A stretch of 41,692 nt of DNA from Candidatus Zipacnadia bacterium (GCA_029821145.1 JALGTY010000002.1:1-41692), one strand, 5' to 3'. Counted from the first letter of the stretch, positions 14,644 through 24,730 are shown. Notes: generated from the sequence alone by a model not told the origin. Made by a program: numbers and translations.

Positions 14644-15411
14644 CTAAGCCTCGTATTCAACGAAAACCTGCAACGGGTACTGCTGCAGCATCTCCTCGCG
14701 GATCCAGGCTATGGCTTCCAGAGGTGTCTTGTACCACCACACCGGGCAGGTGCTGATCAGTTCGACGAGGCTGAACCCGGCTCCATCCACCTGTGCCTGG
14801 AACGCTTTCTTGATGCTGCGCTTGGCATTTCTCACTGTCTTGGGGTCTATCATCGTCTCACGTGCGAGGTACGCCACACCGGCGATAGACGCCAGAAGCT
14901 CACACACCATCATCGGCATGCCCGCAATTTGCGGATCGCGTCCCCGGGGCGTGGTCGTGGTCGTCTGGCCCGCCAGTGTCGTCGGCGCCATTTGCCCGCG
15001 AGTCATGCCGAATACGGCGTTGTTAATAAAGATAACGGTAATACTTTCACCACGTTGAGCGGCGTGTATGACCTCAGAAAGGCCGATGGCCGCCAAATCA
15101 CCGTCGCCCTGGTAGGTAAAAACTATGCTTTCCGGGGAGCTGCGCTTGACGCCGGTGGCCACCGCCGGCCCGCGCCCGTGAGCGGCCTGCACTGCGTCAA
15201 TGTTGAAGTACTTATCGGCATAGACCGAACATCCCACCGTCACTACTATCACCGTGCGGTCAATCAGGTCCAGTTCCTCCAGCACCTCGGCGACCAGTCT
15301 GTGCGCTGTCCCATGGGTACAACCAGGGCAGTAGCGCATCTGCACTTCGGTCAAAGCCGCAGGCCGCCGATACACCACCTCAGCGTCTGCTATATGTTCT
15401 GTGTCTGGCAT
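14644..15411 (-). CDS. 2-oxoacid:ferredoxin oxidoreductase, beta (TPP-binding) subunit
   Basis: 255 aa, RYCPGCTHGTAHRLVAEVL, GDGDLAAIGLSEVIHAAQRGESITVIFINNAVFGMTRGQMAPTT. Confidence 0.92.
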   Translation of the reverse strand: MPDTEHIADAEVVYRRPAALTEVQMRYCPGCTHGTAHRLVAEVLEELDLIDRTVIVVTVGCSVYADKYFNIDAVQAAHGRGPAVATGVKRSSPESIVFTYQGDGDLAAIGLSEVIHAAQRGESITVIFINNAVFGMTRGQMAPTTLAGQTTTTTPRGRDPQIAGMPMMVCELLASIAGVAYLARETMIDPKTVRNAKRSIKKAFQAQVDGAGFSLVELISTCPVWWYKTPLEAIAWIREEMLQQYPLQVFVEYEA

Positions 15412-15429
15412 TCTGGGCTCCTGTGGCGT

Positions 15430-15500
15430 GTCGGGCTGCCCTTCGACTTCACTCAGGGCCTGCGGGAAGCCCGACCTACGCGTTCCTCAATAATTGGGGC
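15430..15500 (+). repeat. Dispersed intergenic palindromic repeat, copy 1
   Basis: gtcgggctGCCCTTCGACTTCACTCAGGGCctgcgggaagcccgacCTACGCGTTCCTCAATAATTG; outer stem GTCGGGCT/AGCCCGAC. Confidence 0.75.
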
Positions 15501-15531
15501 TAGTGCGGGCGGCTGGGATCGTCCCTGCCGC

Positions 15532-16584
15532 CTACAGCAGTTCCTTGACCCGGGCGATGACTTCTTCGGGAGTCAGCACCACGCCGCCGGTATGCCATAT
15601 CAAATCAACCGGACATTCGCCTTCTATCGCCAGCCGCACGTCCTCCACAAACTGGCCCATGGACAGCTCGACGCACACGATGCGCTCAACCCGTTGTGCC
15701 CACTCGGCGAAAGGCTTATGTGGGAATGGAAACAGGCTTATGGGCCGTATCAGCCGGGCGCGGATGCCTTCCTCAGCCAGCCGGTCAATGACGGTCTTGC
15801 AGACGCGCGCCGATATGCCGTAGGCCGCGAACAGAAAAGCAGGATCATCCTCCCCATATTCTTCCCAGCGGGTTTCGTTCTCGGCCGCCTGCTTGAAGCG
15901 CTCCTGGATACGAATGTTGAGCGCCTCCATGACCGGCACGTCGGTCCACAACGAGTTGACGATACGCCGCGGCCTGCCGTTACGCCGCCCGCCGATCGCC
16001 CAATCCTGGTCACGTGGCGGCGGCTCCTGCCGCTCCCGGAGCCGCACCGGCTCGGCCATATTCGCCAGCAGTCCGTCACCCAGCAGCATCACCGGACACC
16101 GATACTTCTGGGCGATGGGAAAGGCCTCGAATGTCCAGTCGTACATTTCCTGGACTCTGTGGGGGGCGAAGGTCAGGCAGCGGCCATCGCCGTGCCCGGC
16201 TCCGCGAGTGGCCAGCCAATAGTCCGACTGCGCGGCACCGATATTGCCCAGGCCGGGGCCACCGCGGACCATATTAACCACCACACATGGCAGTTCGCTC
16301 CCCAGCATATACGAAAGGCCCTCCTGCATCAGCGAGATGCCCGGCGAAGACGAGCTGGTCATCACGTAGGCTCCGGTAGCCGCCGCGCCATAGACTAAGT
16401 TTATGGAGGCTAGTTCGCTTTCGGCCTGCAGATACACACCGCCCACTTCGGGAAGATGCTCGGCCATGTATTGTGGGATGGCGTTCTGCGGGGTTATGGG
16501 ATAGCCGAAAAAATATCTACAGCCGCTGGCAATGGCCCCTTCGGCCACGGCTTCATTCCCTGTCATCATCACGCGCTTGCTCAT
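15532..16584 (-). CDS. 2-oxoacid:ferredoxin oxidoreductase, alpha subunit
   Basis: 350 aa, MMTGNEAVAEGAIASGCRYFFGYPITPQNAIPQYM...TSSSSPGISLMQEGLSYM...RGGPGLGNIGAAQSDY. Confidence 0.92.
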   Translation of the reverse strand: MSKRVMMTGNEAVAEGAIASGCRYFFGYPITPQNAIPQYMAEHLPEVGGVYLQAESELASINLVYGAAATGAYVMTSSSSPGISLMQEGLSYMLGSELPCVVVNMVRGGPGLGNIGAAQSDYWLATRGAGHGDGRCLTFAPHRVQEMYDWTFEAFPIAQKYRCPVMLLGDGLLANMAEPVRLRERQEPPPRDQDWAIGGRRNGRPRRIVNSLWTDVPVMEALNIRIQERFKQAAENETRWEEYGEDDPAFLFAAYGISARVCKTVIDRLAEEGIRARLIRPISLFPFPHKPFAEWAQRVERIVCVELSMGQFVEDVRLAIEGECPVDLIWHTGGVVLTPEEVIARVKELL

Positions 16585-16749
16585 TATTCTACGCCCTCTT
16601 CTACGGGCTTAGTCCGAATTATTCGTGAGTGAAATCAGACACTTGGTAAGATTAGACAGACAGGCCGCCTACGGGTACGTAGAGCGGTTCTTGGTAAGTT
16701 GCGCAAAATCACAGACTGTCATCAGCCCAACGACCTCGGGCTGGAAGCT

Positions 16750-16769
16750 GAGAACGCTATCGCGTTCTC
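16750..16769. repeat. Short perfect hairpin in the alpha/ferredoxin subunit intergenic gap
   Basis: GAGAACGC-TATC-GCGTTCTC, 8-bp stem with 4-nt loop. Confidence 0.7.
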
Positions 16770-16770
16770 A

Positions 16771-16830
16771 CCTGCCCTTCGGCAAGCTCAGGGCAGGCCG
16801 AGCTACGCGTTTGGTGAATAATGTGGCTCA
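16771..16830 (+). repeat. Dispersed intergenic palindromic repeat, copy 2
   Basis: CCTGCCCTTCGGCAAGCTCAGGGCAGGCCGAGCTACGCGTTTGGTGAATAATGTGG; 8-bp stem CCTGCCCT/AGGGCAGG. Overlaps the 3' end of the ferredoxin-subunit gene. Confidence 0.75.
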
Positions 16831-17060
16831 TGGTCGTCTGCGACCGACAGTCGGTAGATTTCAATACACGCATCCGGGCACATCATGGCGCATTGCGCAC
16901 AGCCGGTACAACTGCCCTGGTCTTTGACTTCAGCCGGGTGGAAGCCGGCGCTGTTGCGCTGCTCCGATATGCCCAATACATCTTTGGGGCAAAACTCAAT
17001 GCACAGCCCGCAGGCTTTGCAGTGCTCCTGATTGATGATTACTCGGAAGCGTTTTTTCAT
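16803..17060 (-). CDS. 2-oxoacid:ferredoxin oxidoreductase, 2x[4Fe-4S] delta subunit
   Basis: 85 aa with two Cys clusters, CKACGLCIEFCPKDV and CTGCAQCAMMCPDACIE. Confidence 0.92.
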   Translation of the reverse strand: MKKRFRVIINQEHCKACGLCIEFCPKDVLGISEQRNSAGFHPAEVKDQGSCTGCAQCAMMCPDACIEIYRLSVADDHEPHYSPNA

Positions 17061-17073
17061 CTATCGTCAATCT

Positions 17074-18837
17074 TCAGCCCTTCCGTACCTTCGCTCGCAG
17101 TTTAGCCGCCTCGGCCAGCGCCTGCTCGGCATGTTCAGTCGCGGCCCTGTCGTCTATGTCCCCGTACATACGAGCGACTTCCGCTACCCGCTCATCTTCT
17201 GTGAGCTCGCGCACCACGATCTTCGTCCGTCCGCCGACCACCTGCTTATGCACCAGCAGGTGATGGTCGGCAAAATTCGCCACCTGCGGCAGGTGCGTCA
17301 CACACAACACTTGCGCGTCTTGGGCCAGGCCCATCAGCTTCTCGCCCACGCGTTGAGCCGTCACACCGCCAATGCCAACATCAATCTCATCGAATACGAT
17401 TGTCGGCACCTCAGCCCCGCGCGCACACAGCGATTTCAACGCCAGCATCAGCCGCGACAGTTCTCCACCAGAGGCCACCTTGGCCAGCGGCTTGACCGGC
17501 TCCCCCGGATTGGCGCTGAGCACAAAATGCACCTTATCTACGCCGTCGGGTGTTGCCTGCAGACGGCTGCCGTCGGGCATCATTACCCCATCGGCGTCCG
17601 GCGCATTGGCAAACTCGACCTCAAAACGCGTTCCGGCCATGCCGAGATGGCTCAACTCCTCGGCTACACCCTCCGCAAGCTCCCTGGCCAGTTTCCGACG
17701 AGCCTGGCTGAGCTTGTGGGCCTGCTGGCCGGCTTCGGACGCCAGCCGCTGGATGAGCTCTTCCAATTCACCCAGCCGCTCGGTGCTGCCGGAGAGTCTC
17801 TCCGCCTCCGCACGAGCATCTTCGAAGAATTGCAGTATCTCAACAATATTTCCGCCGTACTTGCGCTTCAGTCCACTAATGAGGTCCAGACGGGCCTCGA
17901 CTTCCTCGATCGCGGCCGGATCGAGGTCCACCGCCTCCAGGTAGTTGCTCAGCGCGCGTGCCAGGTCGTCGGCCTGGTAAGTCAGGCGCTGCAACTCATC
18001 AGCGGCTCTTGCAAGCTCCGGGTCCACGCCACCGACGCCTGCCAGCAGATTTGCCGCTTCCTGCAGGGCGTCCTTAGCGCCCAGGGCGGTGTCTTCGCCT
18101 GCTACGAGCAGCTCGCAGGCCGCGCCCAGCGCCTCCCGCAGCTTCTCCCCGGCTTGCAGGCGCTGGCGCTGGATCAGCAGTTCCTCTTCTTCGCCGGGCT
18201 GCAGGCCGGCGGCTTCTATCTCCTGGACCTGGAAGGAGAGTATGTCGAGACGCCGGGCCCGCTCCTGCTCGTCCATCTGCAGGCTTTGCAGTTCCGATCT
18301 GGCAGCGGCGAACTCGTCGTAGCTTTTCCGATACTGCTCGGCAAGTTGAAGCTGAGCTTTGCCGCCGGACTGGTCCAGATAGTGCAGGTGGTTTTCTTCG
18401 TGAATCAGGCTCTGGTGCTGGTGCTGGCCGTGAATATCGGCGAGGTGGCGGCTCACTTCTGACAGCAGACCCAAGGTGCTCGCGCGCCGGTTGACACGAT
18501 AGCGGCTGCCACCGGCGGCTATCTCACGCGAAAGGATGATGGTGGCGTTATTGTCCTCGGCCAGGCCGTTTTCGGCCAGTATTGCCATGGCCTTGGGCGC
18601 GTCGCCGGCATCGAAAACCGCCTCGGTTATGGAGGTGTCGGTGCCGCCGCGGATGACGTCCGAGCTGACTTTTTCGCCCAATGCGGCGTCGAGCGCGTCC
18701 ACGATAATTGACTTACCCGCGCCGGTTTCGCCAGTAAGAATCGTATAGCCCGGCTTCAGGCGCAGGACGAGCTCATCAATCAGGGCGAAGTTTCGAACCG
18801 TCAACTCGGTGAGCATTGCGGAAATTCCAACCGACAA
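17074..18837 (-). CDS. recN: DNA repair protein RecN
   Basis: MLTELTVRNFALIDELVLRLKPGYTILTGETGAGKSIIVDALDAALG, DIHGQHQHQSLI, KVASGGELSRLMLALK, FDEIDVGIGG. Confidence 0.96.
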   Translation of the reverse strand: MSVGISAMLTELTVRNFALIDELVLRLKPGYTILTGETGAGKSIIVDALDAALGEKVSSDVIRGGTDTSITEAVFDAGDAPKAMAILAENGLAEDNNATIILSREIAAGGSRYRVNRRASTLGLLSEVSRHLADIHGQHQHQSLIHEENHLHYLDQSGGKAQLQLAEQYRKSYDEFAAARSELQSLQMDEQERARRLDILSFQVQEIEAAGLQPGEEEELLIQRQRLQAGEKLREALGAACELLVAGEDTALGAKDALQEAANLLAGVGGVDPELARAADELQRLTYQADDLARALSNYLEAVDLDPAAIEEVEARLDLISGLKRKYGGNIVEILQFFEDARAEAERLSGSTERLGELEELIQRLASEAGQQAHKLSQARRKLARELAEGVAEELSHLGMAGTRFEVEFANAPDADGVMMPDGSRLQATPDGVDKVHFVLSANPGEPVKPLAKVASGGELSRLMLALKSLCARGAEVPTIVFDEIDVGIGGVTAQRVGEKLMGLAQDAQVLCVTHLPQVANFADHHLLVHKQVVGGRTKIVVRELTEDERVAEVARMYGDIDDRAATEHAEQALAEAAKLRAKVRKG

Positions 18838-18847
18838 GCCGGTGCCG

Positions 18848-19735
18848 TTACTCGGCCAGACCCGGCATCAGCTTATCCACGAGGTTTGTGAAGTAGGACT
18901 CCGGCCGCAGCCGTACGAGCCGTGCCCGGTGCGTGGCCTTGGTGATCACAACAGTACAATCGGGACAAACCACATAGCTCTCTTGGCCATCAACGGTGGC
19001 AAGGATCTGCGCGGGACGTTTCCCGTCCGGTGGCACATTGATCCGGACCTCTACTGAATCAGGCAGCAGCAAGGGCCGGTTGCACAGTGTGTGCGGGCAA
19101 ATTGCTGTCAGGACCATGCACGACATCCGGGGGTCAATGATCGGCCCGCCCGCCGAAAGATTATAGCCTGTTGAGCCCGTCGGGGTAGCCACCATCAGAC
19201 CGTCGGCGCAGTAAGTGCCAATCGTCTCGCCGTCCACCCATGTCTGTAGGCTGACCACTCTCCTCCCGTCGCTTGAGGATATGACGACCTCGTTAAGCGC
19301 GCTGTCCTCGGCGGTAATGCTTCCGTCGGCGTGCTGCACGGTGGCCTGCAGCATCAACCGTTCGTCAATGCAGAGATCGCCGCTGATGACCTCCTCGAGA
19401 TTATTGAGGGCCGCCTCCGGCGAATGTCTGGCCAGAAAGCCGAAACTACCCACATCCAGGCCCAACAGAGGTGTGCCTGCAGGGCCGGCGCAACGGGCCA
19501 TCGAAAGCAGCGTACCGTCACCACCCAGCACCATTATCAAGTCGCTTTCGGCGAGCAACGCCCTGTCACCGAAGGTGTACTTGCCGCTGCAGTGCGGGGC
19601 GAGCGCTTCGGCCAAGTTCACCGCCACGCCCAGTTCGGCCAGCCTTTGCGCAAACAATCCCGCCCACCGGACTGCTTCCGGCTTGTGCATGGCGGCTATG
19701 ATACCTACGGTGGCGATATTGTGACCGGATGCCAT
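18848..19735 (-). CDS. nadK: NAD kinase
   Basis: LGGDGTLLSMAR, NEVVISS, DGLMVATPTGSTGYNLSAGGPI. Confidence 0.94.
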   Translation of the reverse strand: MASGHNIATVGIIAAMHKPEAVRWAGLFAQRLAELGVAVNLAEALAPHCSGKYTFGDRALLAESDLIMVLGGDGTLLSMARCAGPAGTPLLGLDVGSFGFLARHSPEAALNNLEEVISGDLCIDERLMLQATVQHADGSITAEDSALNEVVISSSDGRRVVSLQTWVDGETIGTYCADGLMVATPTGSTGYNLSAGGPIIDPRMSCMVLTAICPHTLCNRPLLLPDSVEVRINVPPDGKRPAQILATVDGQESYVVCPDCTVVITKATHRARLVRLRPESYFTNLVDKLMPGLAE

Positions 19736-19758
19736 CCTGGTTACCTTCGCAAGTTGTT

Positions 19759-21219
19759 CTAGCCGGTCGCCGTCTCGGCGGCGGGTTCCAGACGCCGCAG
19801 GTTCTTCTTGGCCGGCTCACAGTCCGGGTCAATATTGAGGGCTTTGCGGTACATCCCCTTGGCCTCTTCGACCTTGTCCTGCCGCTCCAGAGCCACGCCC
19901 AGGTTGTTGGCGGCATTGGCAAAGCCGGGGTCCTGCTGCAGGGCCGTGCGGAAATGAACCGCCGCTTCTGCGAAATTGCTCTGCTCGAGGTAGATCAGGC
20001 CAACATTGTTGTGTGCCTCTGGGTTTTTCTCCTCGGTGGCCAGGGCGCGCAGATATTCCTGCAGCGCCTTGTCATTCTCGCCGCCAGCGTAGCAACTGTT
20101 GGCCAGGCCGAAATGGGCATCGGCGTTTTGTGGGAAGCGAGCGACCGCGTTCTCCCACTGCTTGCGTGCAGCGTCCTTGTCGCCAGCCTGCTCGTAGGCC
20201 AGCGCCAGGTTCACATGCGCCATATCCAGCCTCGGATCAGCCTCCACGGCCTTTTGCAGTGGCTCGATGGCTAAGTCGGGCTGGCCGCTTTGCTGCAACA
20301 CCCAGCCCAGGTTATTCAGGCACTTGGCGTGCTTGGGCTGCAACACGAGCGCGCCGCGGTATGTCTTCTCAGCCGCCTCCAGATCGTCTGTCGCGGCAAA
20401 TGCCAATCCCAGGTTGTACTTGGCCGCAAAGCTGGTTTCTTCCAGGGTGCTCGCTGCCGCCAGTGGCTGCACAGCGTCCGCGAACTTGCCCAGATTGTAC
20501 AGTGCGATACCCAGCCCCAGTTGAGCTTCGGCCATATTCGGGTCGCGCTCAACCGCTTGCTCGTATGCTCTGGCCGCGCCGGCATTATCGCCACTGTTGA
20601 GGCGCAATATCCCCAGCGTATTGAGCACCACCGGGTCATTAGGGCGCACTTCATTAGCCGCCTCGTATTCTCTGATCGCCTTGTCAATTCGCCCGGCCTG
20701 CCACAACGCGTGGCCGAAGTTCCTGTGGATGTCGGCATCGTCGGGTGCCAGCTTAACGGCCCTGTTGAACTCGTTGAAGGCCGCGTCCCATTTTTTCTGT
20801 TTGGCATAGAGGTTGGCCAGATTGTAGCGGGCGTCAGCGTAGTCCGACTTCTGCGCGATCGCCTTCTGGTAGTGTTGCTCGGCCAGGTCAAGCTTGCCCT
20901 GCGCCAGATACACGTTGCCCAAGTTATTGTACGCCTCCGGGTAATCGGGCTGTTTTGCCAGTACCTCAGTCAAGTACTTCTCGGCATCGGCCAGTTCCCC
21001 GGCCTGCAGCGACGCTGAACCCACCCAGCACATTATTACCATGTGACCGGGCTGCTCCTCGAGAGCCTTCAGGAAGAGGTCTCTTGCCGCTTTGAAGTCC
21101 CCCTTCTCATAGGCCGCAACGCCTTGGTCGAAAACTGTCGGCTCGTCGCCCCAGGCTGCGACGCCGATGCACAACAAAGCCGCCAACAGCAGACAGACAA
21201 TCGGTCTTGTGCTTCTCAT
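19759..21219 (-). CDS. Secreted or periplasmic TPR-repeat protein
   Basis: Many degenerate 34-aa repeats (PEAYNNLGNVYLAQGKLDLAEQHYQKAI...). Signal-peptide-like MRSTRPIVCLLLAALLCIGVAAWG if started at the internal Met; the longer ORF begins at 21249. Confidence 0.85.
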   Translation of the reverse strand: MRSTRPIVCLLLAALLCIGVAAWGDEPTVFDQGVAAYEKGDFKAARDLFLKALEEQPGHMVIMCWVGSASLQAGELADAEKYLTEVLAKQPDYPEAYNNLGNVYLAQGKLDLAEQHYQKAIAQKSDYADARYNLANLYAKQKKWDAAFNEFNRAVKLAPDDADIHRNFGHALWQAGRIDKAIREYEAANEVRPNDPVVLNTLGILRLNSGDNAGAARAYEQAVERDPNMAEAQLGLGIALYNLGKFADAVQPLAAASTLEETSFAAKYNLGLAFAATDDLEAAEKTYRGALVLQPKHAKCLNNLGWVLQQSGQPDLAIEPLQKAVEADPRLDMAHVNLALAYEQAGDKDAARKQWENAVARFPQNADAHFGLANSCYAGGENDKALQEYLRALATEEKNPEAHNNVGLIYLEQSNFAEAAVHFRTALQQDPGFANAANNLGVALERQDKVEEAKGMYRKALNIDPDCEPAKKNLRRLEPAAETATG

Positions 21220-21269
21220 CTTACCTACCTCCTGTACTACGCTTCTCACTCATTGATCTCCTATGCACG

Positions 21270-23183
21270 TCACCGGCTGACTGATGAATGTAACGGTGAA
21301 ATCGCGTGTTCGGCTCTGAGAAATTCCGCAGCCCTTTGTGCTATCGCCTCGGGTGAAAGCCCGGTGTTCTCCCACAGTGTCTCGACCTCGCCGTGTTCGA
21401 CGAACTCGTTGGGTAGGGCTACGCCGCAGACTTCAGCGTTGATCTCATTGCGTATCAGCGTCTCGGCGACGGCAGAGCCGAACCCGCCGGCGAGCACATT
21501 CTCTTCTACGGTCAGTATCTTGCCGCACTCGGTCGCCGTCTGGCGCAGGCAGTCTTCGTCCAGAGGCTGGGCAAAGCGCGCATTTATCAGGCGCGCGCGG
21601 ATGCCCTGAGCAGACAACAGCTCGACGGCCTGCCGCGCGTTTTGTACCATCCGCCCGATGGCGAATATGGCGATATCATTCCCGTGTGTGAGAACCTCAG
21701 CTTTGCCGATTTGCAGAACCTGTGGCTTTGCCGAGTAATCCACGCCAGGCCCTGGCCCGGCCGGGTAGCGGATCGCACTGGGCCCGTCGTGAGCCAGCGC
21801 AGTGGCCAGCATATCCTTGAGCTCCTTTTCGTCCTTCGGAGCCATAACCACCATGCCGGGAGCCGAGCGCAGGTAAGACAGGTCGAATACACCGTGATGG
21901 GTCGCGCCGTCATTGCCGACCAACCCGGCGCGGTCCAGACATAGCACTACAGGCAGATTCTGCAAAGCCACATCGTGAATTATCTGGTCATACGCCCGCT
22001 GCATGAAGGTCGAGTAGATGCCTACCACGGGGCGCAATCCTGCAGCGGCCAGCCCGGCGGCATACGTCACGGCATGCTGCTCAGCCATGCCGACATCAAA
22101 GCAGCGGTCCGGAAAGCGCTCCTTCAACTCCTGTAGCTTCGTGCCGACGAGCATCGCCGCCGAAATTGCGCAGATCCGCTCATCTTTCTCAGCCAGCTCG
22201 ATCAGCGAATCAACAAGTACCTTGCTGTAGCTGGGATTGGAATCTGCGGCCACTATCTCGCCGTTTTCTACTACAAACGGCTTGGTGCCGTGAAACCGCA
22301 AGGGGTCGGCTTCCGCAGGTTTGTAGCCTTTGCCCTTCCTGGTCAGCACATGAAGCAGAATCGGCCCCTTGATCCTGCCCGCGTGCCTGAACATCGCCAG
22401 CAGTTGCTCAATGTTGTGACCATCTATAGGGCCCAGGTAAGTGAAACCGAATTCCTCGAAAAGCATCCCGGGCACCACCAGTTGCTTGACGCTGTCGCGC
22501 AAGCGGTCCATAGCCTCCAGCATGGCATCACCCAGCCGCCAGCGCTCTAGCGCCCTGGCGACATCGGCTCTGGCCTGCCTGGTGCGCGAGTGCAGGGTGG
22601 CACGCATTCTCGCCAGATAGGATGAGATCGCACCCACGTTGGGGCTAATGCTCATCTCGTTATCGTTAAGCACCACCATCATGTCAATCTCTTGGTCGCC
22701 GGCCTGGTTGAGCGCCTCGAAGGCCATCCCGCCAGTCAAGGCGCCATCGCCGATGATGGCGATAACATTCTCATCCTCGCCGCGCAGGTCACGGGCCTTC
22801 GCAAAGCCCAGAGCGGCCGAAATTGAGGTAGAACCATGGCCGGTGCCGAAGATGTCGTATTCGCTCTCGCAGCGCCTGGGGAAGCCGGACAGTCCCCCCC
22901 ACTGGCGCAGGGTGTCAAACTCCTGGCCCCTGCCGGTCAGCAGCTTGTGGGTGTAGCACTGGTGTCCCACATCCCAGATCAGCTTGTCTCTCGGCATGTC
23001 AAAAACCGTGTGCAGCGCAATGGTCAGCTCGACTGTACCGAGATTCGGAGCCAGGTGCCCACCCGTTTCCGACACCGTCGCAATCAAGCGCTGGCGCACC
23101 TGCTCGGCCAGCGTCTTGAGCTCGGCAATACTCAACTCATTCAGGTCATCTGGCGATTTTATTGTATCGAGCAGTGAACTCAT
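21270..23183 (-). CDS. dxs: 1-deoxy-D-xylulose-5-phosphate synthase
   Basis: 637 aa; WDVGHQCYTHKLLTGR, GTGHGSTSISAALG, IGDGALTGGMAFEALN, DVGMAEQHAVTYAAGLAAAG. Confidence 0.97.
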   Translation of the reverse strand: MSSLLDTIKSPDDLNELSIAELKTLAEQVRQRLIATVSETGGHLAPNLGTVELTIALHTVFDMPRDKLIWDVGHQCYTHKLLTGRGQEFDTLRQWGGLSGFPRRCESEYDIFGTGHGSTSISAALGFAKARDLRGEDENVIAIIGDGALTGGMAFEALNQAGDQEIDMMVVLNDNEMSISPNVGAISSYLARMRATLHSRTRQARADVARALERWRLGDAMLEAMDRLRDSVKQLVVPGMLFEEFGFTYLGPIDGHNIEQLLAMFRHAGRIKGPILLHVLTRKGKGYKPAEADPLRFHGTKPFVVENGEIVAADSNPSYSKVLVDSLIELAEKDERICAISAAMLVGTKLQELKERFPDRCFDVGMAEQHAVTYAAGLAAAGLRPVVGIYSTFMQRAYDQIIHDVALQNLPVVLCLDRAGLVGNDGATHHGVFDLSYLRSAPGMVVMAPKDEKELKDMLATALAHDGPSAIRYPAGPGPGVDYSAKPQVLQIGKAEVLTHGNDIAIFAIGRMVQNARQAVELLSAQGIRARLINARFAQPLDEDCLRQTATECGKILTVEENVLAGGFGSAVAETLIRNEINAEVCGVALPNEFVEHGEVETLWENTGLSPEAIAQRAAEFLRAEHAISPLHSSVSR

Positions 23184-23210
23184 CTGTTTGCTCCGAGATC
23201 TTACGGCGCG

Positions 23211-23483
23211 CTAGCTGTCCCCAAAGGGGTCAACGTCATCTTCATCTTCGCCGCCCGCTGCAGCATCAGCCGCATCAGTATCGGCTGCCAACTCCTCTAC
23301 CGATGCCTCCGCTTCCTTGAGCAGTCGGGCGCAATGTTCGCTCAGATCTGTAGCCAGCTTGAAGGTCTCAAGGGCCTCGGCCAAAGGCAGGTCGCCAGTG
23401 TCTATCTTTTCAACCAGCTCTTCGAGCTTAGCAAGCGCCTCTTCAAATGACAGTTCTTCGACGCTGAGCTTTCCCATACACAA
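23211..23483 (-). CDS. xseB: Exodeoxyribonuclease VII small subunit
   Basis: 90 aa, LSFEEALAKLEELVEKIDTGDLPLAEALETFKLATDL; upstream partner is xseA. Confidence 0.9.
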   Translation of the reverse strand: MCMGKLSVEELSFEEALAKLEELVEKIDTGDLPLAEALETFKLATDLSEHCARLLKEAEASVEELAADTDAADAAAGGEDEDDVDPFGDS

Positions 23484-23521
23484 TTCCTTGTTACCACGTT
23501 GCCTTCAGCGGCACGGATCAA

Positions 23522-24730
23522 CTAGCTGGTAGAGGTCGCGCCGCGCACCTCGGCAGCGATCTCGCCGTCAGTCACAGCTATCGTCAGCGCGTCACCGCCG
23601 GCCACGGCCCTGACACTGGTAACCAACTTCCCGTCATCGGCCCGTCGCACGATGCTGTAGCCTCGGCGCAAGACCGCTCTGGGATCGAGGCTGGCAAGCC
23701 GAGCAGCAATGGTATCCAGCCGTGCGCGCCACAGTTGGCCGAGCTGACGGGCGTTAGTCGCTAACGTCCTCTGCAGATCATCCAACTGCTGCGCTTTGTT
23801 GTCAACCAGCAATCGCGGCCGCTCCAGCAGCGGGTGCGCAATCGTCGCTTGCAACCGCAAGCCATATTCCTGCAACAGCATCCTGAGCCGGCTGGACATC
23901 CGGTATCTGAAACCCTCCAGATAGCCCAACAGCTCCTCAGCATCCGGTACGGCCATCTCGGCGGCGTGCGATGGGGTGGCCGCCCGCGCGTCGGCCACAA
24001 AGTCAGTCAGCGCGTAATCGGTCTCGTGGCCGACGGCGCTGATTAGCGGCACCCGACTGGCAAACACCTCGCGCGCCACCGGCTCCTCGTTGAACGACCA
24101 CAGGTCTTCCAGCGACCCGCCGCCGCGTCCGAGTATGATCAGGTCCACATCGGCCCGGCTGGCGGCCCGCAGTGAGTTGACGATGCTCTGAGCCGATCCC
24201 TCGCCCTGCACCAGCGTGGGTATCAGCTTGATTCTTGCCAGCGGATAGCGCGAGCCGAGAATCGAAATCATGTCCCGCACTGCCGCGCCGGTGCCCGAGG
24301 TGACCAGCGCAATGGCCCGCGGAAACCGTGGCAATGACCGTTTGCGGTCCTCGGCAAACAGGCCCTCCGCCTCCAGCTTGGCTTTCAGCTTTTCAAAGGC
24401 CGCGGCCAGATCGCCTACGCCGTCCGGCCGCATGAAGCGAGTAATGAGCTGATAGCGGCCCTGCCGCTCATAGACTGTGATGTTGCCGCCGGCGATCACC
24501 TGCATGCCATCTTCGGGATCGAAGCCCAGACTTGCAGCATGCCCCCGGAAACAGACGGCGTGCAACACAGAGCGGTCATCCTTCAGCGAAAAATACATAT
24601 GCCCCGACGAGGGCCGGCGCAGGTTGGAGATCTCGGCTCGCACGATGATATCTGCAAGCACCTCGTCACGGTCCATTAGCCGTTTAACATAAGCCGTGAC
24701 TTCGCCGACACTCAGAATTGGTGTTCGCAT
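23522..24730 (-). CDS. xseA: Exodeoxyribonuclease VII large subunit
   Basis: MRTPILSVGEVTAYVKRLMDRDEVLADIIVRAEISNLRRPSSGHMYFSLKD...LGRGGGSLEDLWSFNEEPVAREVFASRVPLISAVGHETDYALTDFVADARAATPSHAAEM. Confidence 0.95.
   Translation of the reverse strand: MRTPILSVGEVTAYVKRLMDRDEVLADIIVRAEISNLRRPSSGHMYFSLKDDRSVLHAVCFRGHAASLGFDPEDGMQVIAGGNITVYERQGRYQLITRFMRPDGVGDLAAAFEKLKAKLEAEGLFAEDRKRSLPRFPRAIALVTSGTGAAVRDMISILGSRYPLARIKLIPTLVQGEGSAQSIVNSLRAASRADVDLIILGRGGGSLEDLWSFNEEPVAREVFASRVPLISAVGHETDYALTDFVADARAATPSHAAEMAVPDAEELLGYLEGFRYRMSSRLRMLLQEYGLRLQATIAHPLLERPRLLVDNKAQQLDDLQRTLATNARQLGQLWRARLDTIAARLASLDPRAVLRRGYSIVRRADDGKLVTSVRAVAGGDALTIAVTDGEIAAEVRGATSTS

Noticed and set aside
17032-18462. 476-aa plus-strand ORF opposite recN, and 489-aa plus-strand ORF 14929..16398
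   Set aside because: Antisense to clearly recognisable recN and oxidoreductase genes; translations are low-information.
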